The position numbers and the translations under genes were made by a program. Positions 16,908 through 24,772 of a stretch of 35,821 nt of DNA are shown here, in pieces; position 1 is the first letter of the stretch, and every line of letters starts with the position of its first letter. Below the pieces are notes generated by a model, which worked only from the letters and a program-made list of their open reading frames with translations, was not told the origin of the DNA and ran no database searches. This DNA comes from Chloroflexota bacterium (lineage in GTDB: Bacteria; Chloroflexota; Dehalococcoidia; Lucifugimonadales; UBA3495): the NCBI GenBank assembly GCA_009837355.1, contig VXTR01000076.1:1-35821 (forward strand), written 5' to 3'.

Positions 16908-17810
16908 ATGAATATTGGCACGGTAGCGATTTTGAGTCCCGGCGACATGGGCCACGCGGTGGGGCGGCGGCTGAGGGAGCACGAGCTGGACGTAGTCACG
17001 TGCCTGGTCGGGCGCAGTGAGCGGACGCGGACGCTGGCGGAGCAGGCCGGCATCCGGGACGTGGCGACGATGGAGGAACTGGTTGAGCAGTCGGACCTGG
17101 TGATGTCGATGACGGTGTCGGCGGCGGTTCCCAGCCTGTGCCGGCAAGTTGCCGACGCTATCGCCGCCACCGGCGCGGATACGCTGTTTGCCGAGTGCAA
17201 CGCCATCGCGCCGCAGCTGGCGCGGGAGCTGGAGCCGGTCATCACCGACGCCGGTGGGCGGTACGTGGACGCCTCCATCATCGGCGGGCCGCCGCGGCCC
17301 GGTTACAGTCCGCACTTTTACGCTTCCGGCCCGAATGCTGCGGAGTTTGCCCAACTGAACGACTTCGGGCTGACGGTGCTGAAACTGGACGGCGAGGTGG
17401 GGCAGGCTTCGGGCATCAAGATGTGCTACGCCGCCATGACCAAAGGTTCCTGGGCGCTGTATTCCCAACTGCTGATGGCCGCCGAGCTGATGGGTCTGAC
17501 GGAGCCGCTGCTGGCCGAGTTTCAATCGGGCCAGGAGTCGGTGCTGCAACGGATGGAACGCTCGCTGCCCACGGTGCCGCCCCGGGCCCGACGCTGGGTC
17601 AGCGAGATGGAGGAGATTCGCGACACCTTCGCTCACTTGGGGATGACGCCGCATCTCTTTGAGGGGGTGGCCGATATGTACGGCTTCATCGGCGACACGC
17701 CGCTGGGCGAGGAGACGCCGGAATCGAGAGACCGGGACCGCTCCTTTGCCGAAACCATCCGCCAGTTGGCCGAACAGATAGAGCCGCCGGCGGAGGGCAG
17801 AGCGCGGTGA
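16908..17810 (+). CDS. NAD-binding dehydrogenase with DUF1932 domain
   Basis: 300-residue oxidoreductase of the 6-phosphogluconate / beta-hydroxyacid dehydrogenase superfamily. The N-terminal Rossmann fold begins VAILSPGDMGHAVG (GxGxxG variant), and ECNAIAPQLARELE plus DASIIGGPPRPGY form the family's substrate loops. The catalytic-lysine region reads SGIKMCYAAMTKGSWAL. The C-terminal helical part matches the DUF1932 type. Substrate unknown; the divergent amine-oxidase-like gene suggests amino-acid or hydroxy-acid catabolism. ATG at 16908 with a weak purine-rich site upstream. Its stop overlaps the start of the next gene by 4 bases (GTGA), so the two are co-translated. Confidence 0.85.
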   Translation: MNIGTVAILSPGDMGHAVGRRLREHELDVVTCLVGRSERTRTLAEQAGIRDVATMEELVEQSDLVMSMTVSAAVPSLCRQVADAIAATGADTLFAECNAIAPQLARELEPVITDAGGRYVDASIIGGPPRPGYSPHFYASGPNAAEFAQLNDFGLTVLKLDGEVGQASGIKMCYAAMTKGSWALYSQLLMAAELMGLTEPLLAEFQSGQESVLQRMERSLPTVPPRARRWVSEMEEIRDTFAHLGMTPHLFEGVADMYGFIGDTPLGEETPESRDRDRSFAETIRQLAEQIEPPAEGRAR

Positions 17811-18490
17811 TTGCCGCGACACTGCTGGTCATCCACATCGCGGCCGGGTCGGTGGCGCTGCTGACGGCTCTGGTAGCGCTGGTAACGGCCAAGGGCGGCG
17901 TGATGCACGTGCGGGCCGGCCGGGTGTACGCCATCGGGATGACGCTGATTTTCCTGACCGCGGTGCCGCTGGCGGTACTGGGTGCGGACGTGTTCCTGCT
18001 GCTGATTGCCTTTTTCAGCTTTTACCTGGTATTCGCCGGCTGGCGTTTTGCCCGGAATCGCAGTCGGAGACCGCAGCCGGTGGATTGGGTTGCCGTGGCC
18101 ATCCTGGGGCTGACGGGGTTGGCGATGTGGGGTTACGCCGTGGCGCTGGCTCTCGGCGGCGATGGACAGTGGGTAACGATGCTGGTGTTCGGAGGGATCG
18201 CCGTGGCGTTGAGCGTGGCGGACGGGCTGTTTTTCCGGCAGGGCCTCCGTCGGGAACGCCGGCCGGCGCCATACTTGCGTGTCCAGCGGCACCTGACCAA
18301 CATGATGGCCGGCACCATTGCCACAGTTACCGCGGTGATGGTGGTCAACGTGAGCCTCAACCCGGTGTGGCTGCCCTGGATACTGCCTACTATCGTAATT
18401 ACGCCGCTCATCGTGTGGTGGAACGTGAGGACGGCGCGGCAGGCGCGGCAGGCGCGGCGGCCGGCGAGTGCCGATAGGGTGATGCAGTGA
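17807..18490 (+). CDS. DUF2306-like multi-pass membrane protein
   Basis: 227-residue integral membrane protein with about seven hydrophobic segments. The early H-x9-G and HVRAGRVYAIGMTLIFLTAVPL segments match the DUF2306 family, where conserved histidines may bind haem or metal; the function is not established. The C-terminus is a basic tail (ARQARQARR). It starts with GTG at 17807, overlapping the upstream dehydrogenase stop by 4 bases, so the pair is probably one operon. Confidence 0.78.
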   Translation: MIAATLLVIHIAAGSVALLTALVALVTAKGGVMHVRAGRVYAIGMTLIFLTAVPLAVLGADVFLLLIAFFSFYLVFAGWRFARNRSRRPQPVDWVAVAILGLTGLAMWGYAVALALGGDGQWVTMLVFGGIAVALSVADGLFFRQGLRRERRPAPYLRVQRHLTNMMAGTIATVTAVMVVNVSLNPVWLPWILPTIVITPLIVWWNVRTARQARQARRPASADRVMQ

Positions 18491-18504
18491 TGGCATTATG
18501 GCGG

Positions 18505-18510
18505 TATAAT
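18505..18510 (+). promoter_or_regulatory. candidate -10 box for the CDF transporter gene
   Basis: Perfect TATAAT in a 53-base gap, 33 bases before the transporter ATG. It is within the same GCGGTATAAT 10-mer that precedes the DUF1801 gene. No clear -35 hexamer at the usual spacing. Confidence 0.4.
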
Positions 18511-18543
18511 TGACCTGCGCTACAGAGGGAGGGAGTAACTCTG

Positions 18544-19284
18544 ATGCAGCAACATGATGCCATGCGGCGGACGGCGCTGGTTCTGGTGTCCATCGGCCTG
18601 GTGTGGAATGTGGCGGAAGCCGCGGCCGGTTTCTGGGCGGGCGTTGAGGCCGGCAGCGTGTCGCTGCTGGCTTTCGCGCTGGACAGCATAGTTGAGCTGT
18701 TTGCCGGCGGCGTGCTGGTGTGGCGGCTGCGGGCAGAAGGGGAGGGAGATGATTCGGAGGCGGCGGAGCAGCGGGCCCGGCGGCTGATTGGGTGCACCTT
18801 TTTCCTGCTGGCGGGTTATGTGGCTTTGCATTCCATCGCCAGCCTGGCGGGATGGCTGCCCCGGCCGGAACCGAGCCTGGCCGGCGTTATCATCGTAGTG
18901 GCCAGCGCGCTGGTGATGGCGGCGCTATACGTCGGCAAGATGCGCATCGCGGCGCGGATGCAGTCGCGGGCGCTGCGGGCCGAGGCCATCGAAAGCCTGT
19001 TCTGCGATTTGCAGGACGTGGCCGTGCTGCTGGGAATCGGGCTGAACGCGCTCATGGGCTGGTGGTGGGCCGACCCGGTGGCCGGTCTGCTGCTGATGCC
19101 CTTCTTCATCAAGGAAGGGTGGGAAAACTTCGCCGGCGATGAGCACGGGCATGGGCATCACGATGACCATGACGATGAAGAGGAGTCGGAGCGGGGACAT
19201 GGGTACCTGGCCCGCGTGGTCTGCTTCTGCGCGAACTGTATCTATGGGCTGCGGGCCTGCCGGGCGATGTGCTGCCGGGCGTAG
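18544..19284 (+). CDS. cation diffusion facilitator-like transporter with His/Cys-rich tail
   Basis: 246-residue inner-membrane protein with six predicted hydrophobic helices and the CDF landmarks FALDSIVELFAGG (helix 2 metal site) and EAIESLFCDLQDVAVLLG (helix 5), plus WWADPVAGLLL. It likely exports a divalent metal such as zinc by proton exchange. The usual long cytoplasmic CTD is absent; instead there is a His/Asp-rich stretch HGHGHHDDHDDEEE and a cysteine cluster CFCANC...CRAMCC. ATG 18544 has a GGGAGG site 9-10 bases upstream. The last 43 bases overlap the 3' end of the convergent transglutaminase gene. Confidence 0.85.
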   Translation: MQQHDAMRRTALVLVSIGLVWNVAEAAAGFWAGVEAGSVSLLAFALDSIVELFAGGVLVWRLRAEGEGDDSEAAEQRARRLIGCTFFLLAGYVALHSIASLAGWLPRPEPSLAGVIIVVASALVMAALYVGKMRIAARMQSRALRAEAIESLFCDLQDVAVLLGIGLNALMGWWWADPVAGLLLMPFFIKEGWENFAGDEHGHGHHDDHDDEEESERGHGYLARVVCFCANCIYGLRACRAMCCRA

Positions 19285-20171
19285 TTTTCCAGCAGGGCCA
19301 GGGCGTCTGCCACCGTAACCGTTTCGCGGCCGAAGTACACTTCCGCGGTGGTGAAATTCAGCCATCCTTGACCCCCTGATACGAAGGAACCGGATACCGG
19401 GGGCACGTGGGAATAGTCCCGGCCCACGGCGAATTTCAGGTAGTCGGCGGCGGTATGCTTTACGAGGCCCCGGGTCGGGTCGGCAGGGAGCCAGCCCTGC
19501 TGCGGGTGTAGGAACTCCAGCCAGGCGTGGGTTTCGCCGGGCTGGCGAGTGAGCAGGCCGCTGACGTAACGCGCGGGGACGCCTTTGGCCCGCAGCATAG
19601 CCAAGCCGAGGTGCGTCATATCCTGGCACACGCCGGTCATGGATGCCAGCACGTCGGCGGCGTTGGTGTTGACCGACGTGTTGCCGCGCTGGTAGCGCAC
19701 GTTTTCGTAAATCCAGGCAGTTATCCGGCGCACCGTTTCCAGGAGAGTTTCGGCGTCGCCGGCGATGGTCTGCGTGGCGTCGCGGACGCTGTCGGGATTG
19801 ACCAGGTTAGTAGCGGAAAGGAACTCCTTCGCCTCCGGGCCGTAGGCCAGGGCAGCCAAAGGCGGGTCGTCAACCGTCAACTCAGGATCGTGCAGGCAGA
19901 CGTGGCCGGCGGCGGCGATGATGAGCTCGCGGTGGGGTGACGTAATCCGAATCCGGTTGACGGTGTTGCCCAGGCGGTCTGGATAGGTAATCTGCTGCCC
20001 GGCCGGTATGGTGGCGACTTCACAACCCCCGTTGGCCGGTGTCTGATACCGGTCGGCACAGGGCGACAACATCAGCCGGTTGTCGTTTTGTACTACAACG
20101 TCGGAATATGCGTAGCGGGCCACGTAGACGTAGTGCGCCGGCTCGCTCGCTCCGGTTCCCATAGCGTTCAT
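19242..20171 (-). CDS. transglutaminase-like cysteine peptidase family protein
   Basis: About 309 residues: a bacterial transglutaminase N-terminal beta domain (HYVYVARYAYSDVVVQNDNR) followed by a transglutaminase core. The catalytic triad is visible as Cys in GVCQDMTH (about residue 182), His in ETHAWLEF (about 215) and Asp in ADPTRG (about 231). Members are usually peptidases or amidases rather than cross-linking enzymes; no signal peptide is seen. Start uncertain: ATG at 20171 is chosen, with TTG at 20180 and ATG at 20162 as alternatives, none with a strong ribosome site. It converges on and overlaps the CDF gene by 43 bases. Confidence 0.85.
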   Translation of the reverse strand: MNAMGTGASEPAHYVYVARYAYSDVVVQNDNRLMLSPCADRYQTPANGGCEVATIPAGQQITYPDRLGNTVNRIRITSPHRELIIAAAGHVCLHDPELTVDDPPLAALAYGPEAKEFLSATNLVNPDSVRDATQTIAGDAETLLETVRRITAWIYENVRYQRGNTSVNTNAADVLASMTGVCQDMTHLGLAMLRAKGVPARYVSGLLTRQPGETHAWLEFLHPQQGWLPADPTRGLVKHTAADYLKFAVGRDYSHVPPVSGSFVSGGQGWLNFTTAEVYFGRETVTVADALALLENYARQHIARQARSP

Positions 20172-20248
20172 CGGAGACAACTCTATGGTTCAGGGAGGCT
20201 TCCGTCAATCCCGGCACGAAGAGTTCCGGTGCTTGCAGCCGGCGGTAA

Positions 20249-20470
20249 ATATCAGTACCAGATCGGTCAATTGTCGCGAGCGGCGGGAACGTGACGAGGG
20301 CCAAGCGGCTGGAACGGGGCAGCAACGTGGGCTGGCGGGTCCACGTCAGGCCGGACGGCGCGGTGAGCATCATCCTGCCGGTGACCATGGACTGCGAGGC
20401 GACGGGCGCCATCTGCACCGGGGACGGACGGATGCTGTCCAACCGCAACGAGTTGACGGTGAGCGGGCCG
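20249..20470 (+). pseudogene. remnant of a fibronectin/SwmB-like surface-protein domain
   Basis: The plus-strand frame after a stop at 20246-20248 reads through SGGNVTRAKRLERGSNVGW, RPDGAVSIILPVTMDCEATG and AICTGDGRMLSNRNELTVSG. From memory this matches the last domain of large Calx-beta/fibronectin-type repeat proteins common in this lineage (SwmB-like repeat). There is no start codon, signal or upstream domain: the fragment begins abruptly after a stop and ends at a hairpin. It is therefore the decayed 3' end of a once larger gene whose body has been lost. Database naming not verified. Confidence 0.6.
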
Positions 20471-20490
20471 CCGGTACTCCGGCGGCCCGC
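20463..20490. terminator. GC-rich terminator-like hairpin
   Basis: Perfect 12-bp inverted repeat (20463-20474 with 20479-20490) and a TACT loop, at the end of the surface-domain remnant and 30 bases before the stop of the minus-strand peptidase gene. No T-run on either side. Probably the old terminator of the lost gene, now also usable by the convergent one. Confidence 0.6.
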
Positions 20491-20519
20491 CTCATCAGGT
20501 CGGCCGAAGCCACAGGGAT

Positions 20520-22007
20520 CTACTGCCCGAAGCCGGGCAGGCCATCGACGTTCTGCAGCAGGTTCAGCGCCAGAAACGCCGCGTCGTCCAGCAGGCGGGG
20601 GTTGATATGTTCCATGGTGTCGGCGGGAGAATTGACGCGCGACACGTCGTCGGACCGGAAAGAGACCACCGGCACCCAGGCGTTGCGGAAAGGAGCGTGG
20701 TCGCTCCGCAATCTTGCCGGGGCGCTCCGTTCCAGCAAAACTCCCTCTCCGGCTGCGGTGTCCACGACGTGGCGGACGACCCAGCGGTCTCCCGAGACCA
20801 CCAGTCGTTCGCCGGAACCGATCGCGTCCACGTTTATCATCAGGTGGGTGTTCGCCAGTTCTTGCGGCGAGAGGTTTTCCACGTAATGTCTGCTGCCGCG
20901 GAGCCCCGTTTCCTCGGAACCGAAGGCCACCAACCGCAGTGTGAAGGGAAGGGGCCGGTCATGGAGGCGTTCCGCAATTGCCAGCAGGACGCCCACCCCC
21001 GATGAATTATCGGATGCGCCGATGGAATCGGGCACGGTGTCGTAGTGGGCTCCCAGCACAACAATGCCCTGGCCGGCGCCTGGAAGTTCTGCGATGACGT
21101 TGCGAGACGGGACTGTGTTGACCTGAACGTCGACGGTGACTTCCACCGGTTCGGCCTGTTCCATCAGACCGACGAGTTTGCGGCCCTCCTCCTGAGAAAG
21201 GGAGATGGCGGGTATCAGGCTGCGCTCCCCGAAGTTGCCTCGGAAGTTTCCCGGTCTGTTGTTGTAGATGATGGCGGCCACGGCGCCGGCGATTTGCACC
21301 CGGGACACCTTGTCGGCGAAGCTGATCTCTCCTCGCTCGATCAGGGCTATTTTGCCTTCCAGCCCCGCGGCGGGAACATCTTCCGGCTGAGCCAAACCCA
21401 CCAGTTCCAGAACCGCCGTAGCCTGGCCGGTTGCGGAGCCGTCCAGTCTATAGGCGTCCAGGTTCATCGGTTCCGGTTCAGAGAGGGTAAGGCTCGCTGT
21501 GGCTTGTTCCCACGTAAACTCCTGGATTTCGGGCTGGTATCCCAATCCCTCCAGGGTCTGTACCAGGTACTGGGCGGCCGCTTCCTCCAGGTCGGTGCCG
21601 CTGGTCCTGACCCCTGCGTCCTCCACCAGCTGGCTGAGATAGGCGTATGCGCGTTCCTCCAGCAGAGTTCGTTCTTCGAATAAGCCTGAGCTGCTGGCTG
21701 TGGGTTGCTGACCGCTCGCGGTGGATGCTTCCGGCGCGGCGGTGGGAGATGCAGCGGTGTCTTCCGTCGGCCTCGGCGCTGACATTGAGGCCAGCGCGTC
21801 AGCGCCGGAAGCGTCAGCAGTTTGGAGCGTCGGCTCCAGGGTCTGCGTCGGCGGAGCGCTGGTAACGACAGTGGAGTCTGCGGCGGTGTTCCCAGTTGCC
21901 GTATTACCGGTTTGAGCCGGAGAACATGCCGTGACCGAAAACCATAAGATGGCGAGGATCGCCAGAGCCGGAAGGACGGGACGGAACTTGTGGGCGATAT
22001 TGGTCAT
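20520..22007 (-). CDS. secreted M28-family metallopeptidase, lipoprotein
   Basis: 495 residues. A lipoprotein signal peptide ends in SVTAC (lipid-attached cysteine near residue 28), followed by a long Ser/Thr/Ala/Pro linker (about 30-110). Next is a PA domain inserted in the peptidase (about 205-290), then the M28 zinc aminopeptidase core. Zinc-ligand motifs are present: GAHYDTVPDS, GASDNSSGVG, FGSEETGLRGS, NVDAIG and a C-terminal TMEHINP. It probably releases N-terminal amino acids from peptides at the cell surface. The ATG at 22007 is well placed before the signal peptide, with GGAGG in the leader upstream. The gene is convergent with the surface-protein remnant and divergent from the regulator at 22208. 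Confidence 0.92.
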   Translation of the reverse strand: MTNIAHKFRPVLPALAILAILWFSVTACSPAQTGNTATGNTAADSTVVTSAPPTQTLEPTLQTADASGADALASMSAPRPTEDTAASPTAAPEASTASGQQPTASSSGLFEERTLLEERAYAYLSQLVEDAGVRTSGTDLEEAAAQYLVQTLEGLGYQPEIQEFTWEQATASLTLSEPEPMNLDAYRLDGSATGQATAVLELVGLAQPEDVPAAGLEGKIALIERGEISFADKVSRVQIAGAVAAIIYNNRPGNFRGNFGERSLIPAISLSQEEGRKLVGLMEQAEPVEVTVDVQVNTVPSRNVIAELPGAGQGIVVLGAHYDTVPDSIGASDNSSGVGVLLAIAERLHDRPLPFTLRLVAFGSEETGLRGSRHYVENLSPQELANTHLMINVDAIGSGERLVVSGDRWVVRHVVDTAAGEGVLLERSAPARLRSDHAPFRNAWVPVVSFRSDDVSRVNSPADTMEHINPRLLDDAAFLALNLLQNVDGLPGFGQ

Positions 22008-22155
22008 TGCAGTCTCCTCCTTTTGAAGCTGTAATAGTAGTTACGAAGGCGATGCTGCCATAGATTTATCGTCCGTCCGTCTGGCTTCGACAACTTCACG
22101 CCGGGGCCGCCACTGTGTCGGATAATTCCCGCTGTTGCGTGGGGGGTATTTATTT

Positions 22156-22202
22156 GTAACAGAAGCGTAACGGGTTGGTAATTCCCCGTTAACGCCTTAA
22201 CG
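22156..22202 (+). promoter_or_regulatory. 11-bp periodic direct repeats, candidate winged-helix operator
   Basis: GTAA occurs at 22156, 22167 and 22178, and TTAA at 22189: four sites on an exact 11-bp period. PhoB/PhoP-type regulators bind direct repeats of this spacing. The last part also forms a 6-bp inverted repeat CGTTAA-CGCC-TTAACG (22187-22202). It lies directly before the start of the OmpR/PhoB-type regulator, so autoregulation is likely. Confidence 0.55.
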
Positions 22203-22207
22203 GCAAT

Positions 22208-22963
22208 ATGGAGGGGATGACGAGATACGATAACAATTCCGCCGATGTCAACTCCGCAAGCTCATCCGGCGCGCATCCGGCCAGGGTGCTCCTGTTGGGC
22301 GAGGGCTGGGAGAGCATGGACGGCGCGTTGGCCGCCGCCGCCGACACCGGAGCGGTGGTTCTGATGGGGCCGGAGCCGGCCTACGACGCGTTCTTCGGCG
22401 ACGAAAGCGGGGGCCACGGTAGCGGGCACAACGGCAGCGGGCCGAGCGTGCTGCTGATGTCGCCGGACGCCGAGCTGGACGCCCCCGATTTCAACGGCGA
22501 CGAGTCTGCGCCGCTGGTGCTGCGCTGCGTTGCGGACGACGACTTGGACGCGCCGGACCTTTACCAGGACTCCGACGATTTCATCACGGTGCCGTGCGCG
22601 CCCACCGAGCTGATCAAGCGCATCCTGCGGTTGGCCCGGCGGCGGCGGGCGGCGGCTGACGACGTTGAGTTGATTCGCGTGGGCGGCATCACGCTCAACC
22701 CGGCCACCTACCAGGTAACGGCCAACGGGCGGCCGGTGGATTTGGCGTGGCTGGAGTTCCAGCTGCTGCTGTTCCTGATGGAGAACGTGGGCAAGGTGTT
22801 CACGCGGGACCAGCTGCTGGCCAACGTGTGGGGCGTGGAGAACATCGGCGGCACCCGCACGGTGGACGTGCACATCCGCCGGCTGCGGTACAAGCTGGAA
22901 ACGGGCAACGCGACTTACTTCAGGACGGTGAAGAACGTGGGCTACGGGATGATGGAGCCGTAG
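22208..22963 (+). CDS. OmpR/PhoB-type DNA-binding regulator with degenerate receiver
   Basis: 251 residues. The C-terminal winged helix-turn-helix (about 155-250) is typical of OmpR/PhoB regulators: ITLNPATYQVTANGRPVDL, FTRDQLLANVWG, TRTVDVHIRRLRYKLE and RTVKNVGYG. The N-terminal 135 residues take the place of a receiver but lack a recognisable acidic pocket and phospho-aspartate; they include a Gly/His/Ser-rich insert (GGHGSGHNGSGPS). This suggests an atypical, phosphorylation-independent regulator. No histidine kinase is adjacent. The start is uncertain because no Shine-Dalgarno precedes the ATG at 22208. Its promoter region contains an 11-bp repeat array that it may bind. Confidence 0.85.
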   Translation: MEGMTRYDNNSADVNSASSSGAHPARVLLLGEGWESMDGALAAAADTGAVVLMGPEPAYDAFFGDESGGHGSGHNGSGPSVLLMSPDAELDAPDFNGDESAPLVLRCVADDDLDAPDLYQDSDDFITVPCAPTELIKRILRLARRRRAAADDVELIRVGGITLNPATYQVTANGRPVDLAWLEFQLLLFLMENVGKVFTRDQLLANVWGVENIGGTRTVDVHIRRLRYKLETGNATYFRTVKNVGYGMMEP

Positions 22964-22969
22964 CCGTTA

Positions 22970-24199
22970 CTACCACTGAGCGGGGAGGCTGGTTACGCCG
23001 CGGATGTTGAGGAGGTTGTGGTATTCCAGCCGGTCGGGGTCGGTGGCGAACTTGAAGGGAGGGAACCTGCGGGTGAGGGCGCGGAAGGCTTCCTGGCCTT
23101 CCAGGCGGGCCAGGTTGGCGCCCAGGCAGTGGTGGATGCCGCCGCCGAAGGCCACGTGGGGGTTGGGGTAGCGGGTGATGTCGAGGTCTTCGGGGTTCTC
23201 AAAGGCCATGGGGTCGCGGTTGGCGGCGTTGATGATGACCATGACCTTTTCGCCCTCGCGGATTTCCTGGCCGGCCAGCTCGATGTCCTCCAGGGCGATG
23301 CGGGGGGCGCGCTTGACGGGGGAGTCGTAGCGCAGGAGTTCCTCGGTGGCGCGTACCAGGAGGCTGTCGTCCTCCTTGAGCATCTGCCACTGGTCGGGGT
23401 TGCGCATCAGGGCCATGGTGCCGTTGCCGACGAGGTTGATGGTGGTCTGGTGGCCGGCGATGAGCAGGAGCAGGGTGTTGCCCAGGACTTCCTCGCGGCT
23501 GAGCTCGCCCTCGCGCTCGCCGATGGCCAGCACGGAGAGGAGGTCGTCGGAGGGTTGGCTGACGCGCTGTTCCACCAGGGGGTTCACGTAGTCGTTGAGC
23601 GTGGTGATGGCTTCGTGGACGCGGGTATGGCGGTCGGGCGATTCCTGGTCCAGGGAGAGGAGCTGCCGGGACAGGGTGCGGATGAACTCGCGGTCTTCGC
23701 CGGGCATTCCCAGCCAGTTGGCGATGACCAGGACGGGCATGGCGTTGGCGAAGTCTTTGAGGACGTCCATCTGGCCGCTTTCGGGGTCAAAGTCCTTGAG
23801 CAGGTCCTGGATGATGTTCTGCACCATGGCGCGGAAGCGGTTGTCGATGTACTTGGGGTTGAAGACGGGATGGACGGCGCGGCGCATCCGCAGGTGGTCG
23901 GGCCGGTCGCGGCGGATGAACCAGTTGTTCATGTAGTCCAGGTTGAACTTGTACTTGGGGAAGTCCTCCTCGGAGATGGGTGGGCTGGGCGGCTTTTCGT
24001 CGCGCAGGAAGACCTCGGAGGAGAAGTACTCGGGATGGCGCAGGGCCCAGACCACGGCCTGGTAGGAGGTGACGACCCAGGTGTCGAACTTGGCGTTCCA
24101 ATAGACCGGGGCTTCCTCGCGCAGCATGGCGTAGTACGGATAAGGATTGCGCAGGTTCTCCGGGGAGAGGAGTTCGTCGTGAATCCGGTCTTTCAGCAT
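22970..24199 (-). CDS. cytochrome P450
   Basis: 409-residue soluble bacterial P450 monooxygenase, which would insert oxygen into a substrate using electrons from a ferredoxin or similar partner not encoded nearby. Conserved elements: I-helix oxygen-binding AGHQTT, K-helix EELLRYDSP with the ExxR pair, the PERF-region PEDLDITRYPNPH, and the haem-binding loop FGGGIHHCLGANLAR with the ligand Cys at residue 358. Length is normal and all key residues are present. ATG at 24199 has GAGG 7-8 bases upstream. It converges on the regulator gene with only 6 bases between the stops. Substrate unknown. Confidence 0.93.
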   Translation of the reverse strand: MLKDRIHDELLSPENLRNPYPYYAMLREEAPVYWNAKFDTWVVTSYQAVVWALRHPEYFSSEVFLRDEKPPSPPISEEDFPKYKFNLDYMNNWFIRRDRPDHLRMRRAVHPVFNPKYIDNRFRAMVQNIIQDLLKDFDPESGQMDVLKDFANAMPVLVIANWLGMPGEDREFIRTLSRQLLSLDQESPDRHTRVHEAITTLNDYVNPLVEQRVSQPSDDLLSVLAIGEREGELSREEVLGNTLLLLIAGHQTTINLVGNGTMALMRNPDQWQMLKEDDSLLVRATEELLRYDSPVKRAPRIALEDIELAGQEIREGEKVMVIINAANRDPMAFENPEDLDITRYPNPHVAFGGGIHHCLGANLARLEGQEAFRALTRRFPPFKFATDPDRLEYHNLLNIRGVTSLPAQW

Positions 24200-24231
24200 G
24201 GCGGAGCCTCGCAGGCGTGGGTTGAATGGGG

Positions 24232-24288
24232 CTAATCTAGCCGGCGGGCGGTTGGGGTGTCAACCGCAGTGGGTTGGGCGGTGGTCAT
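24232..24288 (-). other. possible 18-residue leader peptide before the P450 gene
   Basis: On the minus strand, ATG at 24288 follows an excellent GGAGGT ribosome site (7 bases) and encodes MTTAQPTAVDTPTARRLD before TAG. It lies 32 bases upstream of the P450 start and is out of frame with it. It could be a leader peptide, or a shifted remnant of a longer N-terminus. Confidence 0.3.
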
Positions 24289-24772
24289 GGCGTTACCTCC
24301 GACGGGGAGAACTCACATGGACGGGGAGGATGAAGGGGATGGCGGCTTGTTGGATTGGGAAAAGGGCGATTTCCCACTCGTATCCTCTCATTTCCTCTAA
24401 TCCACGCAGGGGATGGAGTGAATGGTGAAAGGCGAATGGTGGTGAATTGGGTGGTTTGGAGGTGGAAATGCATGGTTTTGACGGGTCGGTGATAGGGTTT
24501 GGAAGGTCGATGTTGCGATGTTTGGACGTGGGTATAGGATGGCTCTGGGCTTGGGTGGCAGGATGTATTTGGGCACTGACCAACATAGTACATGCGTGCG
24601 AACAGGGAGGTCAAGGGGGAAGTGTCATGCGATTGTAGTCTGCCGGAGGCGAGGAAGTTATAGGGACAGGGACAATCGAAAAGGCTCTAGTTGGGACGGC
24701 GGCGATGGACGGAGGGCGGCGGCTTTGCTAGACTGTCCGGCGCAAGCGGCATCACTCATGGAGGCGGCAGCG
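24289..24772. other. 484-base gene-free region with strong strand bias
   Basis: No convincing gene. From about 24310 to 24560 the plus strand is rich in G and T with few C (many GGTG, GGATGG and TTGG runs), unlike its surroundings. The minus-strand frames are Pro/His/Ser-rich low-complexity strings and are not believed to be proteins. It holds the promoter of the divergent P450 and THI5-like genes and perhaps a dispersed non-coding element. Confidence 0.4.

Noticed and set aside
23018-24235. 405-codon plus-strand frame
   Set aside because: Antisense to the cytochrome P450, which has an intact haem loop.
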